A DNA stretch of 64,000 bases, from assembly GCA_021399435.1 (NCBI GenBank), contig JAJTUP010000024.1:620001-684000 (forward strand), read 5' to 3'. Source of the DNA: Diaporthe sp. PMI_573. Lineage: Eukaryota > Ascomycota > Sordariomycetes > Diaporthales > Diaporthaceae. Below, in pieces: positions 10,688-22,741 of this stretch. The translations under genes were made by a program, and so were the position numbers. The notes beneath the pieces were generated by a model that made no database searches, had not been told where the DNA came from, and was given only the letters and a program-made list of their open reading frames with translations. Position 1 is the stretch's first letter; the number at the start of each line of letters is the position of its first letter.

Positions 10688-11682
10688 GTTGCGTGAATGG
10701 AACAGAACGTGGAGTTCTTGAGTGCGATAAATTCTTGAGTGTGAAGTCTTCAGTGTGGTGAAGTCTGCAGTGTGCTCAAGCGAAATTTAGTCGCGGATGA
10801 GGAGTTCACTTAGAGGCTGCAAGGTTGTTGGTTTGGGGTTGTGTTGAGCAGAATGCTGTGAAGTTTGAAGTTTGCGATGTTTGGGTAAGACTTTTCTAAA
10901 CAGATGTGGTCTGAAGAGAGGAAGGAACCGCTGTTTTATATTCGAGTTGTGAAGGCATGCACCTTGAAGGCTGGAGCCGGTACCTTGATGAGCATTTACA
11001 TATTTTCAGCAAAAATGGTTCGCTAGTTAGGCTGGACTTATTTACAATATTGGAGGAAAATAGTAGTGGCGATACCATGGAGGTGTTCACTTTCAACACT
11101 AGTAGTCTAGTTACAACTAGTCTATTGACAGTGGGAAAATCCATGCCTGATAAACCTACCGAGGGGTGAAGTTTAAACTACATTACCATAATAGTTGAAA
11201 GGATACGTTTGTAACTTCAAACGGGTTCTACTTTTCCTCAATCATACCCGGATGAAGGTTAGAATAGCGTGGTCACTTCCACATTCCTATTCTAAAATTC
11301 AATAATGTTACGTATGAGCTGGTCAGACTTCTCCTACTTGCTCCTTTTCCTCTGTCGGGGTCTACAGGTTCGTTACAAGACTTTCCAGTAAATTATCCGG
11401 TACGTTCTACGTGGCACACATGCATTGCCTGCTCGCTGAGGATAGTATGACTTGTAGTATACAACTACTAGACTTTCAACATCCTAGTAGGCGGCCAGAT
11501 GATGTAATAAACGTCGTCTATCTAAGACACAACGCTATTTTGCGAAGTTCATGTTCATTCCTACTTTGAGAGCACGGTAAGCCTTGCCAGTGGATAAAAT
11601 GAAGTTATGGTTGTGTTACGCTATGCTATTCAAATGATCCCCTAACATGGAAATTTAAAAGGAGAATGAAGAAACCAATCTC
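10688..11682. other. Intergenic, phospholipase promoter side
   Basis: About 1 kb without a convincing gene. Short degenerate direct repeats of the type TTCAGTGTG/TGCAGTGTG occur at 10735-10790. Palindromic CTAGT-rich stretches lie near 11098-11125 and 11454-11475. Confidence 0.4.
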
Positions 11683-14337
11683 TCAGACGCAAACAACAGC
11701 TGCAAGGCCTGCTGGCTCAACTGCTGTTGTTATTGCTTCTTGTTGCCCACGTCTTAGAAGAAAGCCGGCAGAAAAACGACCCCAAACAGACTTTCGAGAT
11801 GGAGGAATTGAAGTACTCATTTGTACATCCTCCTCCGCTACACTCGTATTGCTGTCGCTCTCTCTGTCTGCATGTTGTCCATGCGTGGAAACGCTCGAAG
11901 ATCCAGAAGACATGTGGACTGCGGTGTCCATTCTTTCATAAGTGAAACAGGCAAACATCATAAAAGTGTCCCACCGTGACAGAACCACCCACACCACGCA
12001 GAAGAATAGAGCAAGAGCGAAATATGATCTCACGAATGCGAGGAAGTCCATCTGGAAGGGCATAACCCCCGGTTGAATGCTGAACAAAGCAACTGCATAT
12101 GGATTAGTAGTCTTGCACGGCTCTAGGTGATGCATTATGGAAGACTACGAAGCGTGACAGACGGTGCACCTTAATATCAAAAAGCTAATACTGACTGTCT
12201 AGGACCATTGGCATCATAACCTATAGGTGCTGTCAGACCACAGTATCTTTTAGGTCAACTGTTGCACATTAGAAGAAGACAGACTCACAATAGAAATGAC
12301 AGTGAGAGCCTTGACAAACTTCGCGGTCCCGGTGTTCTCAACTGCCAGTTGAGCACTGAGCTGTCGTCCACAAGTCAGCAAAATGTGTTTAGTCGCCTGT
12401 TTGACTTTCAGGGCCTACCGAGCTCTGGTCCCTAGCAATCTCCTGGCTCAAGCCATCGAGTCTCTCTTTCAGGAGCTTGATCATCGAAAACGTGTGGCAG
12501 ATCGTGGTGTTCAATGGCGAGTGTATATCTTCAGGAAAGTACTGCGTACATCTCTTTTCGAACTCGTCCCACGCAGTAAGCGTCGTTGAAATCTGTTCAG
12601 ACTGGTCGGACACGACGACAGTCATTTGACTTATCCATTCGGAATACCGCTGCTGCTGCAATATTTGCTTATCGCGCTTACTGTTTCGGCGCCTCTTGAA
12701 TCCAGCAGGTGAGGCAAAAATTCGATCTGGTCTGTGCCTGGCATTTTGGTTTCATCAGATCATTTATTCAAACACGGATCAAAATGGGAGGGATAATGGT
12801 CCAAGGAATGAAGGCAAACAACTCACTTTTTCACTATATCTGCCATTGTGTCCACGACTACCCGCCATTCTCTGTAGGCCTGATCAATTCGAGTTTCAAA
12901 CACTTTCAGGAAATACATCCTCGGCCCGACGGAGCGAGTCGAGTCGAGCTTTCCCGAAGTCAGGGCATCTGGGTAGTAAAAGCCTGGCTGGGAGCAGAAA
13001 GAGTCCCAGTATTGAGAAGGCTCACGTGCCGTGCAATAAGTATCCTCGAACACGTAAGCGGTCCACCCATGGAGGTCAACAATCGATACGAGTAGAGACA
13101 CTTGTGACTCGCATATCCACCTACTCGGCTTCGGTAGGTTTCGAGAACTCGCTGCTAAATGCATGTAGGGCAACTCAAATGACTTGCGTAGCGGGCAACC
13201 TTCGCGATCTTGTCGGGAGTCTGCGTACAACCGCTCTGAGAACGTGTAAAATGGAAGGTGAAGTGACAATGTCATGCTCGCAAGGTACGGCTATATTCTA
13301 TCAGAGATATATATGGGCTTCAAAACAGAAAGAAAAGGATCAACTCACATTGACGTTGACAAAAATTGATGTCTCAAATCTGAGGTACCGATCAAAAAAG
13401 TCGAACAAGACCGGAGCTTGAGTTGGGCTTGCTGTTTCCGCGAGTGCCAGAGCAGTCCATTTGGTGGGATTCGATACATATCTGAAGTATCACATGCACC
13501 ATGGGTACGTGTTAGACTAGTCACACCGAAAGGGCTTCGTTCAACCACCCTGGGCACTCACAGGGTGCGTCTCTCGACTTGACAGTCTTTTGATTCAGTC
13601 CACAGCCTTGGCTTCTTCCGTGACCATGGGTGGTCGTTGATCTTCGAGACTAACAAAGATAGACCAGACCTGAATGTTTGACCCCAATATCTTGTACCAG
13701 TGATACCTACAGGATTTGATAGGTCCGTGGCAGGATATCTCTGTATTTCGGTCAGCGGACGTTGTGTATTGTGCTAGGTCATTCTTACCTCTCTTGCTAG
13801 AGCCTCGTGGAGCTGCTTTGGGTCCATCGATCTAGGGTATGGTCGAAAGCACTTGTGAGAAAAGTTCCTGTCTTCAAGCAATATTCGGCTTTCTTTGAAT
13901 CCTCTGCTAGCTTCTTCCAGACGCTGTAGTGTGGCCATCTTGAAAAACTGTTCCAGTCTAGAAATAGAATCCGGATGCAGAGGATCTTGGTCTTCCATGG
14001 CTGTCACAAAGCGTGCGACGATGCCATTATCTGCCAAACGAGGCACCCCGGTCAACTGGAGATTCGACCTCGTCTCATCCTCCTCCTCCTCTTCTCCTTC
14101 TCCTTCTTCCCCTTCTTCTCCTTCTTCCCCTTCTTCGCCTTCTCTATTGCTCCTTGGTGCGTTGAATACCTCTTCGGAGGTGTCAATCTCGTCCTCATCG
14201 TCTCCAGAGTCATCTTCGTATTCTTCGATTGGTATGCTCGCCAAAAGAGTCCAATCGACGAACGTTTGGTTTTCTTTGTTCTGCCAATGAGTATTGAGCT
14301 TAGGCCGCAGCCATTTGTCGTAGGATGAAACCATCAT
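11683..14337 (-). CDS. Membrane protein with CorA-like C-terminal two-helix domain
   Basis: Eight exons read with consistent phases: 14337-13789, 13740-13562, 13481-13349, 13290-12827, 12680-12419, 12360-12289, 12220-12196, 12092-11683; about 697 aa. The start is uncertain: 14337 is the first in-frame ATG, but coding-like sequence continues upstream. The N-terminal part holds WLRPKLNTHW, then a long acidic stretch with an EEGEEGEEGEE run. The centre contains a helical segment ending near the membrane. Two helices close the protein: around VKALTVISIVMMPMVLD and YFALALFFCVVWVVL, in the position of CorA TM1/TM2, followed by a Ser-rich tail. The GMN ion-selectivity motif is missing, so Mg2+ transport cannot be claimed. 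The 5' part has a decayed duplicate at 16945-17466. Confidence 0.75.
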
Positions 14338-16324
14338 TAGAGAGTAGACTGCAGCTTCTAAAGGTATGGCTTTATAGGTCTGAGGGTAAGGGAGATTTGT
14401 TGTGGACGAATGTCGTAGAAATGCGTTTTGCTGCAACGTCTGTAAGGCAATGATCCATGCCCAAAGCCTACGGATGATTGTAGCCGGCGATGTGATTTAT
14501 CATGGATTCCCGGTGCAGAAAATCAGTCGGCATGCAACAAATCATTCCTCAGACTATCACAGCCACGCCAATCATATCTGACAAATGAACTCTAGCAGAT
14601 ATGGTGTGGTAATACACACTTTCCAAGAGTAGTACTCCGCCGCACTGTCACGAACTAATCAAAGGGAGACTATAAATATGAGCAAGGCAACATCGTCTTT
14701 CCAGCGCCCTGTCCAGCAAGGCTCTAAGCCAAACTGCTTCTAAATAAATCCTCTGCCAATGACAAATCTTTCTCCTCCAGCGGCTCCCTACATAATCTCA
14801 AAAGCTAGGATTTCCTAGCAGCCCCTAGATTAGAAAGGACCTCAGATGTTGCAATTCCTTGCGGTCTGAGAGGCCCATAAACACCGGAAGAGTACTTGCC
14901 TGCTTCAAAAATGCCGTAATGTCTCATAGGGGCGATGGTCGCTTCGAGTAGCATCGTTGAATCGCTGGCGCTGGGAGGCAGACATCTTTCCCATCCTCCT
15001 TCGCCCGAGCCCAATGGTCCTTCAATCAGAGCCTCCCAAATATCTGCATGCTCAAGAGAACTACATCCCTCTGACGTGGTCAATTCTCCAGGACCCAATG
15101 AAGAATCTCACCGTGACAGCCCTGGATTTCGCCGGCGTCAGCCTGAAATGCCAATTCTTCAGCGGCGCCCACGTGCATGTACCTACATCATTGGGCTGCG
15201 GGCTATCAGGGACACTTCTGCCCGAATACTGCATGTTTCGAAGTCAAATTGGTGGGCGGGGACTAGGACCAAATCTATTCGCCGGTAACGTCCAATCGCA
15301 TTGTGCAACGTTGCAACCCAACCAGAGTCTGACAGATTTCTCAACTTCGGAAGAGAGCAACAAGCAATGATGCCCAACAACTGCCTCGTAGGTCACACGC
15401 ACTCATATATTGAATCAACTCACCGGATTTGAAGACGTGTATCCAGGACATTCTGCAGGCTGCCCGCCTGAAGGTCCGAAAACTCACCCGTGCAATTCCG
15501 TGAGCACAGCGGACCACGCCTAGCGAGATTTGTAACCATTGGAGATCGATATTAGCCGGCCGTGAAAGCCTCGAGTGAGGCAACGGTATTACCCGAGGAG
15601 GGTGGCTCATTCCTTGGTTCTAACCTTGGTGTGTTCCCTGGCTGGAGCCGATGGCTCATGTGACGCAGACTAATGAAGCGGTATCGGAGGGTCACGGAGG
15701 TAAGCCTCAAAAGTTGGAGAGCACAAATCAATCTATCTCCTCATTTTACAAGAGAATCAAAAAGAAAGCCGCCTGTGAAATGGGATCGATGTCTTGCGAC
15801 CGATTGAAGCAAGCTGGGTATTAACTTCTACTGCGATGCACGTGTCGACACACGCCGCCCGAAGAGAGGAATTCGGCACCCGGGCAACACATAGAGTTTG
15901 TTCCTGTTAGGTTACTTACGTCGAACAAGACTGAAAAGGGAGCCGGTCACGTTTGATGTCATGGCAGTGCTGCGTGTTCGGTTGAAACACGCCAGGGTAA
16001 GTTGAGGATTACCACTAATTCTCTTCCATAGAATCTAAGTGGCAGACATGTCGTGTAGGTATACGCCGTCCTGAGCGTCTAGCGGCCCCCATGCGTGCCG
16101 GGCTTTGCTGTCCATATATTGGATGCTCAGGCCTCCTTTCGATGTGGATCCAAAATACAAATCTGTCCCCACACCACCTACAACACACGTCAACGTAACG
16201 CAAGCCACCCAGCCAGCCAGTGCGTGTAGTGTACACCAAAAAGTCTCTCCAAGTGGGCCTACGGCCCGTCCCTTGCATAAGTTTCCCCATCTCTGGTAGC
16301 TCTCAGTCTTGACACCTGCACGTC
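14338..16324. other. Gene-poor segment of duplication unit A
   Basis: No gene can be supported. Stretches 15098-15620 align by eye with 18185-18640, for example a shared run around CCAATTCTTCAGCG, so this is the first copy of a tandem segmental duplication. A TATAAATATG box sits near 14671. Confidence 0.45.
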
Positions 16325-16647
16325 ATGGTTAGTTTGATAAACTGATAGATCGGATGCACCCAAACTGACGTACGTCTGCAGCCGTCGCCGCCGCCAAAAC
16401 CAAAGAAAAGACATTGTGTCAAAAGTGTGCCTCGGTTCTACTGGTACTGCGTCAGAACAAGCTTCTCCGTCTTCCACATGCATCTATCACGTGCTCACTA
16501 TACCAGTGCTCTTGTGAGACCGGCCCGCAAATGATTCAGCAAGAGACGTGCGAGGAGTGCTCGATCGGCCGATGTGCGAATTGCAGGGTTCGAAAGCAAG
16601 TACTGAAAAGGAATGGCATCAAACATGTGAGAAAGTTCAGCAAATGA
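16325..16647 (+). CDS. Small Cys-rich (WYC...C-x2-C) protein, copy 1
   Basis: Exons 16325-16327 (ATG only), 16382-16450 and 16507-16647; about 70 aa. Exon 2 starts PSPPPKPKKR and ends RFYWYC. Exon 3 has CSCETGPQM, then CEECSIGRCANC and a basic tail about 13 residues longer than in the sister copies. The Cys pairs suggest a zinc-binding knuckle; the function is unknown. The second donor is weak (GTCAGA) and the sequence is the most diverged of the full-length copies, so it may be decaying. Confidence 0.5.
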
Positions 16648-16944
16648 TCCCGAAGTACAAGACTGAGCAGCGAAGATGCTAAAGATCGTAGTGTGCTGGC
16701 AAGGTTCCAACCCGATAAGTCAGTAGCTGTATTGGGGTCCACGGGAGCATCACTATAGTCACGCGGGGACTCGGAGTCCTCGGTACTTCAGGCCCCTTGC
16801 TCCATTCAAAAATGCCGACCATTTTCTCGCAAAAGCTCGCTAGGACAGGTGTTGGGATACGTATGGAGTGACTGCTGACGGAAGAATTGGCTTGCGGGCG
16901 AATTGCATTGTCTTCCGACTGGGCAGCACAAAGTGCATGGTGTT

Positions 16945-17466
16945 CTAATTCAGCAATACCTTAATAAACATTGCTCCAGATGCTCCATAGTTAAGCAGCC
17001 TTGAAAAACTTTCTGAGCCTGCCAATCGAGTCCCGAAGTAGGTCTTGGTCCTCCATGCCTTCCAAGAATTGTGTGATGACATTCCAAAGGTTTCCTCTCG
17101 TTCCAAGGGGTCAAGAGCTTCATTTGTTGATTCGTTCTTGGAACCAGGTAGCTGACTGTTTGACGTAGATTGAGTGCCCGATATTTCTCTCCCTCTCACT
17201 TCAACCACGTCTGACTCGCAACATGCGACGTTGCGACCTTTCTCAGGCTCATCTTTGACATGGAAAGCCTCATCTTCACTTCCGTTGCCACTTTCCTCAC
17301 CTTCGTCGCTCGAATCGTATTCATCATCGCTGAGAGTAAACATTTGCGGCAGATCAGTGAACCTCTGGTTCTCGACGCCTTGCCATACAGTATTCGGCCG
17401 AGGTCTCAGCCACTCGTCCTGCTGATGATCGGGCTGCCCCACACCGCATCGGCTAGAACTAACCAC
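16945..17466 (-). pseudogene. Decayed duplicate of the CorA-like gene's 5' end
   Basis: It matches the first exon of the 11683-14337 gene: EWLRPRPNTVWQGVENQRFT against KWLRPKLNTHWQNKENQTFV, then an acidic region. Further on, the matching GMEDQDLLRDSIGRL lies in a different frame from the preceding part. After KFFKAA a TAA appears, and similarity (TMEHLEQ against TLQRLEE) resumes in yet another frame. At least two frame breaks and no downstream exons: a non-functional relic. It carries no clear ATG start. Confidence 0.8.
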
Positions 17467-18755
17467 GATAATGAAAATGGAAGACGAGGGCTCGAGGGCA
17501 CGTGCTGCGAATTCGCGTCTGAGATGCTTCCGAGAGCCCTTTCACGCTAAAGGATGTGGTAAGGCACAGAGTAGGAGATGATACGTGACAAATCCACTGT
17601 AGAAGGATGCCAGTTGATATAGACCCATAAATACAGACCTGTTGTATATCAAGCCAACCGCGTCGACCGGCTTTGATCAAATGACTCCCCAGACGCGGTA
17701 TGGTAGCGCACGCCCCGAACAGAGAGCAACACCATCGTCCTGCCACGCACTAAAGCGAAGAAGAGGGTGTGGAAGTGGACAAGGCTACAGCATATCGTTC
17801 CATCATTGCTTCTAGTGAGGCGCTCGCGAAATTATCGTCATTTCTAGTACCTCGATTCGAGTCCTTGACTGGCGGGTTTGTATCGAATTCGTCTCATAGT
17901 GCCCGGGGCTAGTTCTGATGGCCGCAAGCTCAGGTACATTTTATCATGCGAAGTCAGAACATTTCGTGTCTACATTATGTCGATAATTCTCCAATCCTGC
18001 AACATTAGCGCCGGATGCCTAGTTAGGTGTTGACCTTGAAGATCTTCTCTGAGAAGGCAGTATTGACCGAGCCTTTGTCGCCCGAGCCATATGGAACTCC
18101 AGTCAGAACCAATTGAACTTGCAGGATGATGGCACTGCATTTTTCTGACATAGCGATTTTCGCTGTCTAGTCTCGAATCTACGGTGACAGCCCCGAATTT
18201 CCGTCGGATCAGGCTTACTAGGCCAATTCTTCAGCGAGTCTTTGATGCACATAAATGATGGGTAGAGCATTGGGCTCTCTGGATCGTGACAAACACTGTC
18301 CGAGTGGTCAGCACTTTAGAGCCCATTGCCTGAGATCACAAGGATTCAAATCGAGTTACGGACGGCACCCAATCGAGTCTTTCGACGTGGCGCTGATAGA
18401 GTTGGCGCCTTCGGTCAGCGTGCCGAGACCTCCAGAAGACGACCAGCAGTGATGCCCAACCTCAAGCCACACACCTTGAATAGGTTCAATATTGAGGGCT
18501 GCCTGGTTTGGCTGGTATAAGATCACGAGGCACCCGGGCGATTCCGGAAGCACAGCAGATCGCTGTGCTAGCGTGGGCAACCATCTGACCCCATGAAGCG
18601 AGATAACTGAAGCCGCAGTGTGTGACAATTCGCGAAAAAGAAAGACGGTTTATCTATCGAGGCGTTGTAAGTGGTTTCGTTTTAATCCGTGTACATATGC
18701 TTCTTAAGCAGTATGTAGGCGGTCCCCGAGGCGTTGTAAGCTCTTTCACAACAAA
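17467..18755. other. Gene-poor segment of duplication unit B
   Basis: Parallel to unit A (14338-16324). No gene supported. 17745-17835 matches 20585-20670, the 3' flank of small-gene copy 2. The direct repeat CGAGGCGTTGTAAG occurs at 18658 and 18727. Confidence 0.4.
18672..18726 (+). repeat. About 55-bp duplicated segment, copy 1
   Basis: From TGGTTTCG through GTAGGCGGTCCC; near-identical to 19891-19946, with only a few differences. Confidence 0.8.
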
Positions 18756-18997
18756 TAGCATGTCACACGGGAGAGATACGCGCCGTAGTGGAGCGCGTTT
18801 AGGCAGCCAGCGGGCCCTGTGGGCCAGCTGAAGGAATAAGGGCCTCAGGCATCAAGACTCGATGGGCTATATATGGCGAGAGTCTAACACTTGTATCCAG
18901 GGAGGATCCTTGAACCTCAAGGATCCCTTAGACCCCCTTAGAGATTATCGTTGAATACTACAAGCCCTACACACACACTAGCCCTTGTAACATAGCA
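18756..18997 (+). mobile_element. Solo LTR of a retrotransposon with 5-bp TSD
   Basis: LTR 18761-18992 (232 nt) starts TGTCACACGG and ends CTTGTAACA (TG...CA). It is flanked by the direct repeat TAGCA at 18756-18760 and 18993-18997. A second LTR of about 85-90% identity by eye lies at 23136-23368 in the opposite orientation. No internal element domain adjoins it, so it is a solo LTR left by recombination. Confidence 0.92.
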
Positions 18998-19181
18998 CCA
19001 GGGTAGTCGTTTTCAACCACGCATCGACGCAACCGCAAGCCACTCGGCCGGAGTGTGCACCGTAAACTTGAAGTTCCCCACGTGGGTTTCCGGCTGTCCC
19101 TTGCACTAGTCAATACCCTTAAGAAACACTTAGACTATCAATCTTCCCCCTTTCTGGCAGTCTCTCGGGCTTGACACCGAC

Positions 19182-19275
19182 ATGGTCAGTGATCTAATTT
19201 AATGCATAGAATGTGAACCAAACTCTCACACTTACTTAGCCATCCACGTCATCGAAAGAGACAGGACAGAGGAGA
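19182..19275 (+). pseudogene. Truncated small Cys-rich gene (unit B counterpart of copy 1)
   Basis: ATG directly followed by GTCAGT, with an acceptor CTTAG and an exon starting PSTSSK, exactly as in the family. The frame then runs off into unrelated sequence and stops after about 22 residues. The WYC and Cys modules are missing. Its 5' flank (TTGACACC...ATGG) matches that of copy 1. Confidence 0.6.
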
Positions 19276-19890
19276 TGTGAGATGGCTCTGTGCAGCCTCA
19301 AGTAGCACTTGAAGCGATCACAGGAAGAATACTAACGCGGGAAGCAACCGAAAATCAGCAGTTCGCCGCCCCGGGCTTCGACCTCTTGATTCGGTCACCG
19401 ACGCTTGTGCACACCCGGCAGTGACCTCAAGCACCTCAAATTCTAAAGAGTGACAGCGCAGTGTCTCGGCACAGTTGCTTTTCGTTGGGGACACGCATGT
19501 TTGTCTGCATCAATATATTAGCGAAACGAGTTAGGAAGGTGATTGACTGGAATGATATTGTTGAGCCACGAAATTTCAAAAACGTATCATCAGAAGCAAC
19601 GGATCCGCTTAACTATGCCGGTATAAAATAAAGTTCTCAGGGTTGGCAAGGACATGCGGTTAGTCACACTTGCGGGCCTTGCGGTTTGAATGATACAACG
19701 AAGCTTTGGTAACTTGGCAGGGGATGAGGAGCTGGCAAGGGCTAAATTTGGCTGCGTGCATGGAAGAGGCGGGGCCTGGCGAAATCTGGACACGTTCCGG
19801 GGGTCCCATCCAGCTAAGCTCAGCCCAAGGCTCAAGGGCCAAATTGGCTCCCCGCGCCTCTCTCAGAGACAAGCTTCTCTGTGTCTAAGA

Positions 19891-19946
19891 TGGTTTCGTT
19901 TTTAATCCGTGTACGTACGCTTCTTAAGCAGTATGTAGGCGGTCCC
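19891..19946 (+). repeat. About 55-bp duplicated segment, copy 2
   Basis: Near-identical partner of 18672-18726. Confidence 0.8.
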
Positions 19947-20187
19947 TTCATATAGTGGTAAACTTAAACACCTTCTGTGTCTAAGACATTCCGACAGTGA
20001 CAATCTCCCAGGAATAGGCTACCTATGGACAGGCAGGCAGGCCAAATCTCTGGACGCGTTGTGTGAAAATGCATGGAGTCAACTGCTCAAGATTGCGAGA
20101 CACCACAGCGACTGGGGCCATCCCGAGCCCCTCTCAGGAAAGGGCATGCTTGTCCGTGGCCTGATAGGGGTCTAAACCACAAAGACG

Positions 20188-20514
20188 ATGGTGAGTGGTC
20201 GTGTGGCCATCACAAACGTATCCTCCGTGGCAGTGGGATGTGTGAGCAACTGACCAAGGGACAGCCGTCGTCAAGTTCAGACTCCACGGGCAAGTCGAAA
20301 AAGGGGAAAGGCGCAAAATCAGTCGCCAGGTATTACTGGTACTGTGTACGTATATCCTTTTCTCTGACTGGCCGTGCCTACCGAATACTCGGCTTTTCTG
20401 ACCTCAGAGTAGTGTCTTTGCGGCTGTGGGCCTCTTCCGATAAATCAGACGGCCTGTTCGGCTTGTTTCCACGAACGCTGCGCAAACTGCATGACAAGAA
20501 AGCTGAAGGTCTGA
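20188..20514 (+). CDS. Small Cys-rich (WYC...C-x2-C) protein, copy 2
   Basis: Exons 20188-20190 (ATG only, donor GTGAGT), 20265-20345 and 20413-20514; 61 aa. Exon 2 is Ser/Lys-rich (PSSSSDSTGKSKKGKG) and ends ARYYWYC. Exon 3 reads CLCGCGPLP, then ACSACFHERCANC and TRKLKV before TGA. All exon phases are 0, as in copies 3 and 4. Eight Cys and one His could bind zinc; the Lys-rich N-terminus could bind nucleic acid (inference). No named family was recognised. Confidence 0.65.
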
Positions 20515-22428
20515 GAAGTGCTGTCAGGAACAAGGGAGGATTGAACATAGCCAATCGGCAGGCTTGCATCGCACATGCTCCACGAACTAAAGCCAAGAAG
20601 AGGGTGTGGAAGTGAGCGAGGCCACGGCTTATTGCTCCACGATCATTTCTGTGAAACTCGCAAGCTCGCAGGTGGTATTGAGAAGGAATCTGGTCAGCAA
20701 AGTGGCCCTGAAAGTATGGTCTCTGGGCTGGGCCCTGCTAACATTTTGCAGTTCTCAAGCGCCACGCCGAATAGCGCACGACGGTCGCAATTTCGCCAAA
20801 ACGCAGCCCCGAGTCTCGCATTGCAGCACGCGGATCCGGCCACGAATGACTGCTTGACGGGAGACGCTGTGTCAAATGCTTCTTCATGTAGCGTGCCTTG
20901 ACCGGTCTCATGGCAGCAACCTCAGATGCATTTCGTGCGGCAGAGTCTGACTCATTTTTGTCTACAAAGTTAAATTTGTCTTGTGATAAGCACTGCTGAT
21001 GATAGAGGACAGAACGAATACGAAGTGTTCTACAGCATCGCACAGAACATTCGTCGGCGCCGACGAAAATGTTGGGTCCCGCACGTAGCCCGGAGTACCG
21101 GTTCGCAGCTACCCGGGGCGGTCTCCGACCTGATAAGCCAGCGGGTCATTTCCGTGCGGACAGGGCACCTCCCACTCGGCCATGGTGGAACAAATCAGCT
21201 ATCGGTTTGCGAATCCGACAAAGTCTCGCTCAGCTGATGATGGGGTTTCGTGCGTACGGACGTGCACGTCCGCTGTTGGTGGGGCGTCGGGAACTCGATT
21301 GTGCAACTGCGTTCACGCAGAACCCCATGATTTCCGTGTGGCCCGGATTGCGTCTGGAAAGGTCCCTGACAACGCAGGTAGACGCCGATGCCTTTCCAGA
21401 CGGCGAATGATACATTGACAACATGTTTATATCGACGATTTCGTAGCAGAAAGGGGAGAGACAAACTTGATAAAATGGATCAGACGGCCGGAGAGCTTTG
21501 CGATGCGTCAGAAGGATTGCAGCACTTGCTGAGTCTGACTAATCACCGACTGGTATGGTAATCGCCCGCAACTCCGGAGGGGTTGAGATTTTCTCCGTCG
21601 CGCCTTCATTCTATCTCTAGTGGACCTAGACAGCGTGATACCTGACCAGTCAAGCCTCGCACCGGCTCCAATGGCATTTAACACATCCGCTTGCATCCTC
21701 AAGCCTACGTGGTCCACTCGCTTGCTCAAACATCGTCTGACTTTGAGACCTTGTCATACTTCGCCTAAGATTTGCATGAATTTCAAAGCAACGTCGTGCG
21801 TGTCTCGGTCAGAGCTTAATTTCGGTTGGAGCTCGAAGCCTAGTCCAAGCACGGGAACGCGACGAGCAGGGAATGATATTGCGGCCGGGGAATGATATTA
21901 AGGCCAAGGAAGCATTCAACAAAAACTGACCACCTCCACGCCCTCTCGAGCTTGAGGAGAATTGTGTTCTCTTTTTCTCCCATCCTGATCAATGCTTCCT
22001 CAAGCTCAAGAGGTCGCGGGGGAAGTATTGATCTCTCGTTACAGCGGGTTTACGCATTGCAGCTCCATTCCCGCTCAAGTATCGTCATTGCAAGACGAAT
22101 CTGCATCCTGATCGATACTTCCATCCCGCCCTCTTGAGCTTGAGCGAAAGTACGAATCCTCGTTACGGCAGGTAGACTACATATCGCACTTTCATGCCAC
22201 GCCCAATCATCGTCATCAATGATTTCAAGACGACCTGGGATCTTGATCAACACTTCCAACTCTGGTTACGATCGGAACGACTCGAGTCTCCGTAACCAAA
22301 CACCGTTGCGCATGGCCGTGTTCCGCAACTCTATGTCGAAGGTGTTATCATACTGGCTCACTCCACGACCCACTCCATAGTGACGGCGGCATTGGCTGCG
22401 GCTAGATAGGGGCCCACTTGGGACGACA
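20515..22428. other. Gap with decayed repeats
   Basis: No gene supported. 21930-22255 contains two to three degenerate copies of a roughly 120-nt unit (markers: CTCAAGAGG/CTTGAGCTTGAG, CGTTACRGC, CATCCTGATCRATRCTTCC). Confidence 0.4.
21930..22255. repeat. Degenerate tandem repeat, about 120-nt period
   Basis: The motifs ATCCTGATCAATGCTTCC, ATCCTGATCGATACTTCC and ATCTTGATCAACACTTCC recur at roughly equal spacing, each following a short GCTCAAG-type stretch. Confidence 0.55.
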
Positions 22429-22741
22429 ATGGTAGGTGCTTGCATGAGCGTCAGCACGGCGCAATGTCATTTCCTAGAAACTGATAAGAGATACAGCCGT
22501 CCTCATCTTCGACCTCACAGTCCAAGCCTAAGAAGAGCAAGGGTGCCAAGCAAGCAGCTAGGTACTTTTGGTACTGCGTAAGTATTATTCTACTACACCT
22601 GGTATCTACCGACTAATTACTTGTGTTGACTTTTGTTAGTGTGTGTGCAGCTGCGGGCCACAGTCTATCGGTCAGGTTGCTTGCTCAGCTTGCTTTCACG
22701 AACGATGTGCCAACTGTCCGACAAGGAGGCTGAAGATGTGA
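22429..22741 (+). CDS. Small Cys-rich (WYC...C-x2-C) protein, copy 3
   Basis: Exons 22429-22431 (ATG only, donor GTAGGT), 22497-22577 and 22640-22741; 61 aa. Exon 2 is PSSSSTSQSKPKKSKG and ends ARYFWYC, with donor GTAAGT. Exon 3 is CVCSCGPQSIG, then ACSACFHERCANC and TRRLKM. It is intact and closest to copy 4. The 5' flank (GATAGGGG before the ATG) matches copy 2. Function unknown. Confidence 0.65.

Larger units (their letters stand above)
18998..20187. other. Repeat-rich gap
   Basis: Apart from the truncated small-gene copy and the 55-bp repeat, no gene is seen. ORFs near 19660-19905 overlap on both strands and look non-coding. Confidence 0.4.

Noticed and set aside
18275..18370. Possible tRNA (GTCCGAGTGGTCAGC and GGATTCAAATC resemble A and B boxes)
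   Set aside because: No matching acceptor or anticodon stem can be folded, and the duplicated counterpart in unit A lacks it. At best a decayed tRNA-derived element.
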